Made by a program: the position numbers and the translations under genes. The notes beneath the pieces were generated by a model. The model searched no databases. It saw only the letters and a program-made list of their open reading frames with translations, and was not told where the DNA came from. A stretch of DNA of 37,835 nucleotides, taken from an uncultured Chlorobiales bacterium. GTDB taxonomy: Bacteria; Bacteroidota; Chlorobiia; Chlorobiales; Chlorobiaceae. Below, one piece after another: positions 7,149-16,291 of the stretch; the stretch's first letter is position 1; every line of letters begins with the position of its first letter. Where the stretch lies: the NCBI GenBank assembly GCA_903929135.1, contig CAIYTH010000031.1:1-37835 (forward strand), in the 5' to 3' direction.

Positions 7149-10100
7149 TCAGCCGAGCGGCACGTTGGCTTCCTTGCCTTTGACGAGCGATACCTCGCGG
7201 CCTCCGATGCGGGCGGCAAGCTCGTTCTGCGGAGCCTCAAGAAGTGTTACCGATATGGAGTCGTGGCCGATGACAAGGCGGTACCAGCTGTTCCTGAAGC
7301 AAAGCTTCGTTTCAAGCCGTTTCCAGTGAGCCGGAAGGTTCGGGCTCACGTTCAGCATGTCGTCGTCGAAGGAGATGCCGGCGAAGTAGCGGGTGACCGT
7401 GTCGATCGTGCCGGCCATCACGCCGCAGTGGATGCCCTCCTGAGTGGTACCGCCCTGCGTGTCGCTGATGTCGCTTCTCAAGGCGTCGGCGAACCAGCTC
7501 CATGCCGTCTCATGGCCGTCGTGCAGGTAGCTTGAGATGATCGAGTGCACCACCTTGCTGAGCGTGGAACCATGGCTGGTGCGGGGTTCGTAATAGGCAT
7601 AGTTCTGGCGGACGAACCGGGCGGGGTCGGCAATGTGGTAACCGAGACGGCCCAGAAGCCTGCAGACTTCTGCCGGTGTGAGCGTGTAGAAGGTCATCAG
7701 GACGTCCGCCTGCTTGGCCACCTTGTAATTGTCGGGACTGTCATTTTCGGCTTTCAGGATGCGGTCCATCCGGTGGATGTTGCCGTACTTGTGCCTGAAG
7801 TGCTCCCAGTCGAGTTCCTTGAGCCCCATGTAGCCGTCGAACTGTTCGAGAATGCCGTCCTGGTCGAGCAGTACGTTCATTTTGGTGCTGATGTCGCGCC
7901 ATTTCTCGAACTCGTCGTGGTCGACATGGATGCTCTCCATCAGTCGGTCCATCACCTCCGGGTCGAGCTTTTCGCTGATCCCGAGGGCCTTTTCGAGCAA
8001 CCACACCGTCATGATGTTCGTATACGAGTTGTCCTTGACGCCGTGTTTCCCGGAGCCGTGCAGCTCTTCATGGAATTCGTCAGGTCCCATGACACCTGCG
8101 ATATGGTAACGGCCGGTATCGGCGGAGAAGGTGGCGATGCTTGCCCAGAACCGGGCAATCTCGAACATCATCTCTGCACCGCAGCTGTTGAGGAACGAGG
8201 TGTCGTCAGTGTCGTGAATGTATCGCCAGGTGTTGTAGAACACGGCGATGGAGACGTGCCTCTGCCGGCAGCTGAGATCGGGATCCCACGCCCCGCTCTT
8301 CGGGTTGTAGTGTATGGTCGGTGTCTCTTCACGGCCGTCGTCGGCCGTCTGCCAGGGGAACATGGCACCCTTGTAACCGTTGTCGCGGGCATACTCCCTG
8401 GCAGCGTCGAGTCGTCGGTATCGGTACATGAGCAGGGCGCGCGTCACTTCGGGGGCGTGCTGGTTGAAGAAAGGGAAGATGTAGATCTCATCCCAGAAGA
8501 TGTGTCCCCGATAGGCTTCACCGTTCAGGCCACGGGCAGGCATCCCTGCGTCGATGTTGGTGTTGTGCGGCGAGGCTGTCGATATCAGGTGGTAGATGTG
8601 GAGCCGGAGCACCTTCTGCGTGAAGCGGTCTCCCTGGATGAGCATGTCGCACTTGTCCCAGATCGCTTCCCATGCCTTGATGTGGTCAGCGAGCAGCTCG
8701 CTGAAGCTGCCGGCCTTCACAAGGTTTTCACGGCCCGAGGCGACCGGGTCGGCATGGCCGTGATCGAGCGAGGTGTGGATCGTCACCACCTTTTCGATCG
8801 AGCATCCCTTTTCAGCGGAGAGCGGCAGCCTGACGTGCTCGGAGATCGACCGGGGCGAGCTGATGATCTTGCGTTCAGGCGAAACCGCCGCTCCCGTTTT
8901 GCAGGTCACCCGGGTTCGTGCATGCGTGACGATGTCGTAGTTCGAATGGCTGGTGCGAACATGAAGGAAGAGGGCATCATCGGTCTGCCCGTGGTCGACA
9001 TGCGCCAGATGGTCGGAAGAGAGGCTGCTGTAACGTGCGACCCCCCTGTTCTGAACCCTGCCGTCGATGCCCGAGCGGATTTCAACCTCTGCGGTGTAGT
9101 TGACCGGTTCGATGGTGAACCTGATGGCCGCAAGATGGGGGTTGGCCATGCTGCAGAACCGCTGGCTCTTGATTCTCGTGATCCAGCCGAGGGTATCCTG
9201 GATCACGATCTCTCGCTCCATGAGCGCCCGGCGCAGGTCGAGGTTCTGCGAGTAGCTCAGGATCTTCTGTTCGAGCGGGTTGATGAACTCCCCGTTGCCG
9301 ATTCGGAACTCGATTGAGAGCCAGTTGGGGCAGTTGACCATGTCGTTGTTCAACACCGTCTGGCCGTGGACTTCCGAGGGAAGCTTGTTGAAGATGCCCG
9401 CGATGTAGGTCCCGGGATAATGGTGATGCGACTGGCCGCCGCTTTCGAACGAGCCCCTGACGCCCATGTAGCCGTTGCCGGTCGACGTGAGTGCCTCGCG
9501 GAGCTTCTCCTCGCGCGGTGCCCACGATGCGTAGTGCAAGTTCCAGCCGTCATTGACGAGCTCATGGCTGAACCAGTGCTCGATCTCTTCGATAGTGATC
9601 TCTCCAAGGTCCCTGACCACGATGTCCGCGCCCTGCTCCTTGAGTTTGATGCCTTCGATCTCACGGGCGATGCCCAGCACCAGACCGAAGTTGCCCCTGG
9701 CTCCTGCCTGCACCCCGGAAATGGCATCCTCGACCACCACGCATTCGTGCGGTTCGAGGCCGAGGTTCGATGCGGCGGTGATGAAGATGTCCGGATTCGG
9801 TTTGCCCTTCAGCTTCATTTCGATCGAGACTTCGCCGTCGACCCTGGTCTCGAAAAGATCCTCGAGCTTTGCCAGTTGGAGGATCAGCTTGCAGTTGCGG
9901 CTCGACGATGCAATGCCGATGCGGACACCGCGGGCCTTGAGCGCCTTGATGAACTCGACGGAGGACTGGAACACTTCGGGACCTTCCTTGACGAGGATCT
10001 CCGTGAAGAGGCTGTTTTTCCGGTTGCCAAGCCCGCAGACGGTCTCCTGTTCAGGGATGTCGTCGAGTTCGCCGTAAGGGATCTCGATATCTCGCGATGC

Positions 10101-10316
10101 AAGGAAGCTCTTGACACCCTCCATGCGGGGTTTTCCATCGACGTATTTCAGGTAGTCATGCGCCGGGTCGAAAGGTACGTAGGGCTCGTTGTTGACTTCG
10201 GCATAATTTTTCAGGAAGGAGTTGAACATGGCCTCCCAGGCAAGGCTGTGGATTTTTGCCGTGCCGGTTATGACCCCGTCGAGATCGAAGATGACGCCTT
10301 TGAAATTGATACTCAT
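7149..10316 (-). CDS. Fused beta-phosphoglucomutase (HAD) / glycoside hydrolase family 65 disaccharide phosphorylase
   Basis: A 1055-residue two-domain protein. Residues ~1-245 are a beta-phosphoglucomutase-like HAD domain: [14 protein letters not shown] with the nucleophile and acid aspartates, ASSSRNC, and [12 protein letters not shown]. Residues ~255-1040 are a GH65 family domain, with [25 protein letters not shown], and [10 protein letters not shown], whose Glu747 corresponds to the family's general acid, and NSYTNIMT after it. GH65 phosphorylases split alpha-linked disaccharides (trehalose, maltose, kojibiose) with phosphate to give beta-glucose 1-phosphate, which beta-phosphoglucomutase turns into glucose 6-phosphate; the fusion would channel that intermediate. 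Disaccharide specificity cannot be read by eye. The gene follows a trehalose-phosphatase-like HAD gene with a 42-bp gap. The architecture is known in other bacteria; its role in a phototroph is inferred. Confidence 0.88.
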   Translation of the reverse strand: MSINFKGVIFDLDGVITGTAKIHSLAWEAMFNSFLKNYAEVNNEPYVPFDPAHDYLKYVDGKPRMEGVKSFLASRDIEIPYGELDDIPEQETVCGLGNRKNSLFTEILVKEGPEVFQSSVEFIKALKARGVRIGIASSSRNCKLILQLAKLEDLFETRVDGEVSIEMKLKGKPNPDIFITAASNLGLEPHECVVVEDAISGVQAGARGNFGLVLGIAREIEGIKLKEQGADIVVRDLGEITIEEIEHWFSHELVNDGWNLHYASWAPREEKLREALTSTGNGYMGVRGSFESGGQSHHHYPGTYIAGIFNKLPSEVHGQTVLNNDMVNCPNWLSIEFRIGNGEFINPLEQKILSYSQNLDLRRALMEREIVIQDTLGWITRIKSQRFCSMANPHLAAIRFTIEPVNYTAEVEIRSGIDGRVQNRGVARYSSLSSDHLAHVDHGQTDDALFLHVRTSHSNYDIVTHARTRVTCKTGAAVSPERKIISSPRSISEHVRLPLSAEKGCSIEKVVTIHTSLDHGHADPVASGRENLVKAGSFSELLADHIKAWEAIWDKCDMLIQGDRFTQKVLRLHIYHLISTASPHNTNIDAGMPARGLNGEAYRGHIFWDEIYIFPFFNQHAPEVTRALLMYRYRRLDAAREYARDNGYKGAMFPWQTADDGREETPTIHYNPKSGAWDPDLSCRQRHVSIAVFYNTWRYIHDTDDTSFLNSCGAEMMFEIARFWASIATFSADTGRYHIAGVMGPDEFHEELHGSGKHGVKDNSYTNIMTVWLLEKALGISEKLDPEVMDRLMESIHVDHDEFEKWRDISTKMNVLLDQDGILEQFDGYMGLKELDWEHFRHKYGNIHRMDRILKAENDSPDNYKVAKQADVLMTFYTLTPAEVCRLLGRLGYHIADPARFVRQNYAYYEPRTSHGSTLSKVVHSIISSYLHDGHETAWSWFADALRSDISDTQGGTTQEGIHCGVMAGTIDTVTRYFAGISFDDDMLNVSPNLPAHWKRLETKLCFRNSWYRLVIGHDSISVTLLEAPQNELAARIGGREVSLVKGKEANVPLG

Positions 10317-10358
10317 CGAATGGATGCGGTGTTTGGGTTATGAAAAAAACGGTACGTC

Positions 10359-11621
10359 TCAGAGAGAGAGCAGTCCCAGTATGGTCAACAGGATATCCGG
10401 ATAAGGCACCATATAGGATTTGGGACAGATTTTCCTGACGTTGTTCATCAGGTTCTCGTCCCTGGTGACGAAGATGGTCCAGACGTCTCCGTAGAGCTCC
10501 ATGGCCTTTTTCAGCATGGGCAGGTCCGATGAGGTATCGCCGCACACCAGCACCGGCCCTCTGGCCTTGTCGATCTTCAGCTCACGGCAGATGAACTGGA
10601 GCCCGTCGCCCTTGTCGAAATCCCTGATCATTCCCGTTTTCGGATCGACGTCGATGGTCAGGATGATTTCGATGTCGAGTCCGGTGTCCTCGATCCTGAA
10701 GTTCTTGCCTTCCGGGTCGATGTCCGTGACGATGTCCTTGATCCTTTCGAGGAATGCCGCAGATTCGGACTCGTTCACCGAACGGGTGATGTCCTGCCGG
10801 GCGATGGTCGTCTGTCCGAACTTGATCTGCAGGGCCGAGCCGATGAAATTGAACTTCTCGAAGGAGGGGTCGAGCAGAAGCTGCTGCATGCGTTCGTTCA
10901 GCAGCTGGATGAGGTGCTGCTTGCTCTGTTCGATGGGAAACGAGTTGAAGCGCCCTTCGACGTCGATGAACTCGCGACCCTTCGACCCGGCGTAGACGAA
11001 GATGTGTTCAGGGTTGATCGAAACGTTCAGGATGCCGAAATCCTTGAGCGGAGCCGAGGTGATGATCAACGGGTAGTCGCAGCAGTTCCTGGCGAAGCGG
11101 GACAGGAAGACCGAGTTGTAGATCGGCTGGATCGACGAGCGGTATCGGCCGCAGTAGTTGTTCGTGGTGCCGTCGCGGTCCGTGATGAACGCGCTGAAGC
11201 GCTTGCCTCTCAGCATTTCGATCCCCTCGCTCACGTAGTCGGTGAAACCGGGGATGAATTTTGCGAGATACTCGATAAATCGGTCCTCACCGTACTCCAG
11301 GTAGTAGATGTCCTTCTGGAGCTCGCGGATCTCGTAGGTCAGGTCAACCTCGATCTGCTTCATGCCGTCGAGACGCAGGAGCCGCTGGCCCGTGTAGTCG
11401 TCGATGTAGATGGTCTCGAGGGAGTAGAGGGCGTTCTTCAGGGATTCGAGGCATCCCTTGCCGACCACCCGCTGCTTCATGATGTTCTTGACGATCGGTT
11501 CGCGCAGGTCCCTCGTCTCGGCTTTCAGACGATAGAGCTCCTTGAGGGTTCTGATGTCCTGCAGGGTAATGGGGAAGTTGCAGGTTCGGAGACTCCTGTC
11601 GTTGACGATGGTTTTATGCAT
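10359..11621 (-). CDS. HAD-superfamily phosphatase, trehalose/sucrose-phosphatase-like, with long N-terminal helical region
   Basis: A 420-residue protein. Residues ~1-140 are charged and helical with no recognised domain. A HAD core then begins at [12 protein letters not shown], where Asp148 and Asp150 occupy the nucleophile and acid/base positions. ITSAPLKD follows as motif II, and [10 protein letters not shown] near the C-terminus is the metal-binding motif IV. The layout and the [10 protein letters not shown] wording are closest to the HAD-IIB group that includes trehalose-6-phosphate and sucrose phosphatases. Just downstream is the HAD/GH65 fusion, which would degrade a disaccharide, so a shared sugar-phosphate theme is likely. 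Catalytic residues are complete, so an active phosphatase is expected. Substrate is unknown; the N-terminal region may be regulatory or oligomerising. Confidence 0.7.
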   Translation of the reverse strand: MHKTIVNDRSLRTCNFPITLQDIRTLKELYRLKAETRDLREPIVKNIMKQRVVGKGCLESLKNALYSLETIYIDDYTGQRLLRLDGMKQIEVDLTYEIRELQKDIYYLEYGEDRFIEYLAKFIPGFTDYVSEGIEMLRGKRFSAFITDRDGTTNNYCGRYRSSIQPIYNSVFLSRFARNCCDYPLIITSAPLKDFGILNVSINPEHIFVYAGSKGREFIDVEGRFNSFPIEQSKQHLIQLLNERMQQLLLDPSFEKFNFIGSALQIKFGQTTIARQDITRSVNESESAAFLERIKDIVTDIDPEGKNFRIEDTGLDIEIILTIDVDPKTGMIRDFDKGDGLQFICRELKIDKARGPVLVCGDTSSDLPMLKKAMELYGDVWTIFVTRDENLMNNVRKICPKSYMVPYPDILLTILGLLSL

Positions 11622-11778
11622 GCGAAGCCGGGTGCGGAAAGTGGTGACGTGCTTAAACGTTAAATTTACGAAAAAATGGTCTCAGGTACGTGCTGAAACG
11701 TAATTTTAACGATGAATTAAGGTTTGGCCGTTTCACTGTCCGGAACGGGTGCTTCGAACCCTCCGGAAGAGGCCTCCT

Positions 11779-12414
11779 TCAGCTCTTGAGCAGATCGAGC
11801 CGCCTGACGATCAGGTCGTGGATCGAGGCCGGAGAAAGCAGCGCATCGATCAGCATGATGCGCTCTTTCTGCGAATCATGAAGGGCGAGGTATCCGTCGC
11901 GGACACGGTCATAGAAATCGAGGCCCGAACTCTCCATGCGGTCGAGTTCTCCGGAATCGAAGGCAAGCGGTATCGATTTCTCTGAAAATTTCCTGATCAG
12001 GGCGTCCTCGGGGGTGATGTCGAGGTAGAAGGTGAGGTCGGGACGGAGTCCGAAGGTCGCGATACGGTTGACCTCATCCAGCAGTTCGAGGCTGAGTCCA
12101 CGGCCATAACCCTGATATGCCGTCGTCGAGTCGGAAAACCGGTCCAGAATGACGACGATTCCCTGCTCGAGGGCCGGCAGAATGACTTTCTGCACCAGCT
12201 CGGCCCGGCTGGCGGCGAAGAGCAGCAGCTCAGCCACCGGCACGATTTCGTGCTTGCTCTGGAGCAGCAGTTCGCGAATGTTTTCCGCCACCTCGGTGCC
12301 TCCAGGTTCACGGAGCGTCAGCACTTCGCGGCCGATCTCCTGGAGATGCCGTTTCAGTTTGACGACCTGCGTCGATTTACCGGCCCCGTCGATACCTTCG
12401 AACGTTATGAGCAT
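11779..12414 (-). CDS. tmk: Thymidylate kinase
   Basis: A 211-residue protein that phosphorylates dTMP to dTDP. The start is the ATG at 12414: it opens with [16 protein letters not shown], the standard Tmk beginning with its P-loop at residues ~7-15, and aggaaa lies eight bases upstream. A longer in-frame extension to 12507 would lie inside the upstream gene and adds non-family sequence. The DR motif is present as [19 protein letters not shown], followed by [17 protein letters not shown]. The first 10 bp overlap the end of the alpha/beta hydrolase gene, suggesting translational coupling. The protein has normal length and all core motifs. Confidence 0.95.
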   Translation of the reverse strand: MLITFEGIDGAGKSTQVVKLKRHLQEIGREVLTLREPGGTEVAENIRELLLQSKHEIVPVAELLLFAASRAELVQKVILPALEQGIVVILDRFSDSTTAYQGYGRGLSLELLDEVNRIATFGLRPDLTFYLDITPEDALIRKFSEKSIPLAFDSGELDRMESSGLDFYDRVRDGYLALHDSQKERIMLIDALLSPASIHDLIVRRLDLLKS

Positions 12415-13271
12415 AAAGCGTTTTCCTGTTGTTGTTCCGGAAGGATGAACTCCCTGATGGCTGCGGTGAACTCCTGCGGGTGCTCGAGCATTGGCGAGTG
12501 TCCGCAATCCCTGATGACGTGAAGTGTTGAACAGGGGATTTCCCGTTTGACGATATGGGCGATTTTCGGGGACATGTATCGGTCCCGGTCTCCCCAGATG
12601 ATCAGCGTGGGGATTCTCAGTTCGTTCAGGCGAATCCTGAGGCCGGTACGTTGCAGGTCGAGGTTGAGGAGGTTGCGGTTCAGGCTCATGACCGTATCGA
12701 AGGCCTCGTGGTCCATGGCGATCTCGAGGATTTTCCTGTAGGTTTCCGGCGCAATGTTATCGGTGCTGTGGAACGCGGATGCGAGCATTTTTTCCGCCAC
12801 CCTCGGCCGTGTGACGATCGGTTTGAGCAGGTGACGTACGCCCGGCAGGCTCAGTCCCCGGGCCCATGAAGGAAGGGTGATGAAGCCATCAGTGTTGCTG
12901 AGGACGAGTTTTCCGAAGGTTCCCGGGTGGGTGAGGGCCGTGGCCAGCAGGTATTTCCCGCCCATGGAGTGGCCTGTGGCGAACACCGGTCCGTCGACGG
13001 CTGCGTCCGTCTTTTCGATGAACTCACGGATAAGGTCGGCGTAAAGCTGCAGGGAGTACGCCATCTTTTTCGGCTTGTCGGAACCGCCGAAACCGAGCAG
13101 GTCCAGGGCAAGCACCCGGAACGACCTTGCCAGCAGCGGTATCGATGGGCCGAAGAAGTCGAGCGAAGAGGAGATGCCGTGCACGAGGATCATGGGAGGC
13201 CCCTGGAGACCGGCTTCCACGTAACGGTGCCGGTGGCCGCCGATGACGATGTGCTTGTCCTGAGGAGCCAT
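12405..13271 (-). CDS. Alpha/beta hydrolase
   Basis: A 288-residue alpha/beta-hydrolase fold protein. The oxyanion-hole motif is LVHGISSS (29-36), the nucleophile elbow GHSMGG has Ser102, the acid is Asp228 or Asp230 in [10 protein letters not shown], and the base is His258 in [11 protein letters not shown]. The triad order is complete. There is no signal peptide, so it is probably cytoplasmic. It overlaps the start of tmk by 10 bp. Such proteins cover esterases, lyase-type C-C hydrolases and BchO-like proteins. I see no feature that selects one, so substrate and pathway are unknown. Confidence 0.85.
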   Translation of the reverse strand: MAPQDKHIVIGGHRHRYVEAGLQGPPMILVHGISSSLDFFGPSIPLLARSFRVLALDLLGFGGSDKPKKMAYSLQLYADLIREFIEKTDAAVDGPVFATGHSMGGKYLLATALTHPGTFGKLVLSNTDGFITLPSWARGLSLPGVRHLLKPIVTRPRVAEKMLASAFHSTDNIAPETYRKILEIAMDHEAFDTVMSLNRNLLNLDLQRTGLRIRLNELRIPTLIIWGDRDRYMSPKIAHIVKREIPCSTLHVIRDCGHSPMLEHPQEFTAAIREFILPEQQQENALCS

Positions 13272-13531
13272 AAAACGGAAGGTTGTTTGCCGCTGTTCGA
13301 GTCGATGGGCAGCGGTGAAATGATATCAATGGCGCCCTCTGCCGGGCTGGCAGCAAAATAAGCATTCAGCGGCAAAAACTCATGCCTTCTCCGGGAACCA
13401 TCGGCGCCGTTCGCCGATTACAGAAGAAAAATGCATTTCAGGCGTCCGGTTTCTGAAAAAAAATGTAAGTTCCCGAGCAACAACGGATTGGTGTACTCAA
13501 TCCGGCATTTCCCCTCATGGAGACAAATTTT

Positions 13532-13957
13532 ATGAAAAGAGAGCGTACTGCCCTTACTGCGGTAGTTGCGTTAATCATGTGCGTCATGCTCGGCGGATGC
13601 AATCGACATCCCGACGCAGGTACCTCGTCGGGGCGCGGAGCGTTGCACCCGGCATACGGCGCCAGAAGCATTCCCGGCAGCGACATGCCCGGATGGCTAG
13701 ACCTTTACAGGAAGAAGCATCTCGTGAATGTTGCCACGGTCGATCATGTGGTCATCGTCACCTTCGAGACGCTCGGCCCCAGGGACGAAGTCTTCGGTCA
13801 CTACACCGGGGAGTTCGGCAATGAGGAGAATTTCATCTCCTTCCGCGACAATCGCGACATCATCAGCTTCCTGAGAGATGGCTACGGTGTCAAGATAACC
13901 CTGCTCGACCCCTCAAGGAACCTCTGGTCCCTCGAGTACCACAAACAGGCGATCTGA
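13532..13957 (+). CDS. Small putative lipoprotein of unknown function
   Basis: A 141-residue protein. The ATG at 13532 is preferred over the in-frame ATG five codons upstream because ggagac lies 9 bases before it and the protein then opens with a classic lipoprotein signal: MKRER, a hydrophobic stretch, and LGGC with Cys23 as the lipidated residue. The mature part (~24-141) has a disordered, Gly/Ser/Pro-rich linker to about residue 55 and then a compact segment rich in beta-prone residues (HVVIVTFETLGPRDEVFGHYTGEF). I recognise no family. The next gene downstream on the same strand is a Spy/CpxP-like periplasmic protein, 143 bp away. An envelope-related role is the most that can be inferred. 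Confidence 0.75.
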   Translation: MKRERTALTAVVALIMCVMLGGCNRHPDAGTSSGRGALHPAYGARSIPGSDMPGWLDLYRKKHLVNVATVDHVVIVTFETLGPRDEVFGHYTGEFGNEENFISFRDNRDIISFLRDGYGVKITLLDPSRNLWSLEYHKQAI

Positions 13958-14100
13958 GCCTTCTTTCTCCCTTCTTGATTACTCCCTTCGACGTTTTTTT
14001 GTTTTCATGTGCTGGAATGGCGTCATGCCGGCGTCATATCAGATGAGAAGGCCGCCTGCAGGGCAGGTGGTTTGACATAACCATGAAAAGGATAGAAACG

Positions 14101-14613
14101 ATGAAAAAGATGATTGCTTCGGCCCTGATGACGGGGCTCCTCTGTGTCGGCAGCGTGACCGGTTGGGCAGCCGAGCCGGCTTCCGCGCCTCCTCCTCCCG
14201 CTGCTGATGCCGGATTTATGCCAGGTCAGGGACCAGGCCGAGGGCCCGGTGGTGCCGGAAGGGGGTGCATGGGGGACCGACGCCAGCTCATGAAGCAGCG
14301 CCTGAACCTGAGCGACAAGCAGGACGCACGGCTTCGGGAATTGCAGCAGGCCCATTTCAGTGAGATCGCTCCTGTACATCAGGAACTCTCTCGCCTGAGG
14401 GGTGAACTTGCCACAGAGTCGGTCCGCAAAAAGAGCGACGAAAAGAGGATTTCGGAAATTGCCGTTCAGATCGGCAGGCAGCACGAGAAGCTTGCACAGC
14501 TCGAGAGCCGCCACCTGAAAGAGCTTTCGACCGTACTCGACCAGAAGCAGATCGATACCCTCCTCAAGATGAGGGCGCAGCACGGTTTCGGAAAAGGCCG
14601 CGGCTGGAGGTAA
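14101..14613 (+). CDS. Spy/CpxP-like periplasmic protein
   Basis: A 170-residue exported protein. The start is the ATG at 14101, which has aagg about nine bases upstream; an in-frame ATG six codons earlier lacks a ribosome site. Residues 1-23 are a signal peptide (cleavage near GWA|A). A Pro/Gly/Ala-rich linker follows (~25-60), then a long helical region: LMKQRLNLSDKQDARLRELQQ at ~66-86 (LxLxxxQ-type motif) and a second heptad-like helix to ~160. This is the pattern of Spy/CpxP/ZraP chaperone-like or metal-stress proteins, which are all-helical and work in the periplasm. The C-terminus ends in basic GFGKGRGWR. Inferred role: envelope protein folding or metal stress; no regulator lies next to it. 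Confidence 0.75.
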   Translation: MKKMIASALMTGLLCVGSVTGWAAEPASAPPPPAADAGFMPGQGPGRGPGGAGRGCMGDRRQLMKQRLNLSDKQDARLRELQQAHFSEIAPVHQELSRLRGELATESVRKKSDEKRISEIAVQIGRQHEKLAQLESRHLKELSTVLDQKQIDTLLKMRAQHGFGKGRGWR

Positions 14614-14637
14614 GCCGGATGCTCTTGTGATGACCTT

Positions 14638-14674
14638 GAAAAGCCGGGAGGGGAAACTCCCGGCTTTTCTTTTT
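14638..14674 (+). terminator. Terminator hairpin between the Spy-like and SDR genes
   Basis: A perfect 13-bp stem (14638-14650 with 14657-14669) and a six-base loop gggaaa, followed by tttttc. It lies 24 bp after the Spy-like stop and 17 bp beyond the stop of the converging SDR gene. The U-tract is stronger on the plus strand; use from both sides is possible because the stem itself has an A-rich 5' and T-rich 3' flank. Confidence 0.85.
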
Positions 14675-14685
14675 CTTCCAGGAGT

Positions 14686-15396
14686 TCAGAGGGGCTGGCC
14701 TGTGGGACGGATCAGTATTTCGTTGACGTCGACGTGCGGTGGCTGGCCGATGGCAAAGATGACCGCCCGCGCGATGTCGTCCGGCTGGAGCCCTGCAGAC
14801 GAAGGCTTCTGCAGATGATCCCAGAATGGCGTGTCGACGATGCCCGGTTCGACGAGGGTGACCCGGATTCCGGTGCCGGACATTTCATTGCGGATCGCCT
14901 GGGCCATGCCGGTGACGGCCCATTTGGTAGCCGAATAGAGATTGCGGACCGAGGTCGTTCGTCCGACGACCGAACCGGTGATCAGGAAATGGCCTTTGGT
15001 CCTTACCAGTTCAGGCAGCACGAGCCGGGCTGTCGCAGCCGCACCGTAGACGTTCGCCAGCACCATTTCACGCCATTCGTCCGGTTTGTCCTCTCCACCG
15101 TAAAAGCTCGATCCCTTCGAGAACCCAGCATTGGCGAAAGCCGCGTCGATCTTTCCGAACCGTTCCAGAGCACTTCGCACCATCTCCCGCTGTGCTTCCC
15201 AATCGGCAACGTCGCAGGTGACGGCCAGTGCATGGGCGCTCCCGAGTTCCGTTGCGAGTGCTTCCAGCCTGTTTGTCGAGCGTGCGGCAAGCACGACGTT
15301 CCAGCCGGCCCCGACGGCGCGCCTTGCGGTTGCTTCACCGATGCCTGTCGAGGCGCCGGTAATGAGCAATACTTTTCCCTGATTCCCAGTGTCCAT
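14686..15396 (-). CDS. Short-chain dehydrogenase/reductase
   Basis: A 236-residue classical SDR. The NAD(P)-binding TGASTGIG is at ~13-20, the adenine-side acidic residue appears in CDVAD, NAG in the middle, the catalytic serine in TGSVVG, and YSATK as the YxxxK catalytic pair. ARS after the second beta-strand suggests NADP(H) preference. The C-terminal part (LVEPGIVDTPFW) is typical. Length is normal. The gene stands alone, converging on the Spy-like gene. SDRs act on many sugars, steroids, fatty-acyl and alcohol substrates, and nothing near it selects one. No strong ribosome site precedes the ATG. Confidence 0.88.
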   Translation of the reverse strand: MDTGNQGKVLLITGASTGIGEATARRAVGAGWNVVLAARSTNRLEALATELGSAHALAVTCDVADWEAQREMVRSALERFGKIDAAFANAGFSKGSSFYGGEDKPDEWREMVLANVYGAAATARLVLPELVRTKGHFLITGSVVGRTTSVRNLYSATKWAVTGMAQAIRNEMSGTGIRVTLVEPGIVDTPFWDHLQKPSSAGLQPDDIARAVIFAIGQPPHVDVNEILIRPTGQPL

Positions 15397-15794
15397 GGTA
15401 TGCCGGTTGAGTTGATTTCATCTTTATGCTTCAAAAATATAAAGGCTTGTCGATTATTTCCCGTCATGCGCCGTTTCGTTTCCCTTGTATCCCGGCCTTA
15501 TTCCCTGAAGTCGCTTCATACCCATTTGGACGGATGAAACGTCATTCATCCCGGACGACCATGTTCGCCGACTTCCGGCTAACGGGAAATGCAGGATCCC
15601 GGTATCATGAACAGCCGTCTCCGCGCTCGCTCGCGGAAACGTCGGTACTTCCAGTCGGAATTGCCGGCACAGTTTCCCTTTTTGGTTGAAAGAGACGCGC
15701 ATTTTTTCCGAAATTGAAGGTATACTGAAGGAGACAGGAACCCGGATGCGGGTACATCCGGCTGGAGACTATCACCTCTCATCACTCATATGCC
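15397..15794. other. Non-coding region with two hairpins upstream of the psiE-like gene
   Basis: No supported gene in ~400 bp. A 6-bp stem with a 6-base loop is at 15620-15637 (tccgcg/cgcgga). A 7-bp perfect stem ccggatg/catccgg with a 6-base loop is at 15742-15761, some 33 bp before the psiE-like start, so it would lie in the 5' leader. A TATACT box at 15721-15726 could be a -10 element, but no matching -35 was found. Confidence 0.5.
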
Positions 15795-16250
15795 ATGAAA
15801 GAGCTGTTCGAGGATCGTCTGGTAAAAGCGCTTCGGGCGTTCAACCATTTTCTGCACGTGCTGCTTGCCATGGCCCTGGTCATGGCGAGCCTGATGGTGC
15901 TCTGGGAGTTCGTCATGGCCGTTGTCCATGCCGTACAACTCAACCAGCTTGCTCACGGATTCCTTCAGGCGCTGGGAACGCTCTTCATCGTCTGGACCCT
16001 CTCCAGTCTCATCTCCGCTGAAATCAACTATGTCCAGAACGGCGTCTTCCACCTGGTGGTGTTCATCGAGGTGGCCATGATCACGCTCCTGAGGCAGCTG
16101 ATCGTGGAGCCGGTCAAGGTGGCGACGGCAGGCCAGAGCCCCGAGCAGGTGTTCAACCCCTGGCACTACGGCCTGCTCCTGGCCTCGCTGATGGTCATCG
16201 GCATCCTGCACAAACTGGTATCCAGTTCCGAGAAGCGCGAACTGGAATAG
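15795..16250 (+). CDS. PsiE-family integral membrane protein
   Basis: A 151-residue protein with four hydrophobic segments at roughly 20-42, 56-76, 80-100 and 120-140, the layout of the phosphate-starvation-inducible PsiE family. The length and features such as VFHLVVFIEVAMITLLRQL and a short cytoplasmic C-terminus (SSSEKRELE) fit. In E. coli psiE is induced by phosphate starvation but its molecular role is not established. No pho-type gene lies nearby. The ATG at 15795 has no clear ribosome site; a leader hairpin sits just upstream. It converges with the next gene with a 41-bp gap and no evident terminator. Confidence 0.75.
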   Translation: MKELFEDRLVKALRAFNHFLHVLLAMALVMASLMVLWEFVMAVVHAVQLNQLAHGFLQALGTLFIVWTLSSLISAEINYVQNGVFHLVVFIEVAMITLLRQLIVEPVKVATAGQSPEQVFNPWHYGLLLASLMVIGILHKLVSSSEKRELE

Positions 16251-16291
16251 CTGCCGCGAGCAGGTTCAACCCGGTTTTCTGATTTAAGGCC

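Noticed and set aside
9366-10343. Long frames antisense to the GH65, queA, and bch genes
   Set aside because: They are shadows of GC-rich coding sequence; translated products lack motifs and the true strand shows complete catalytic domains.
15426-15689. Frame of 87 residues upstream of the psiE-like gene
   Set aside because: No ribosome site, poor amino-acid composition, no domain, and it overlaps equally long frames on the other strand.
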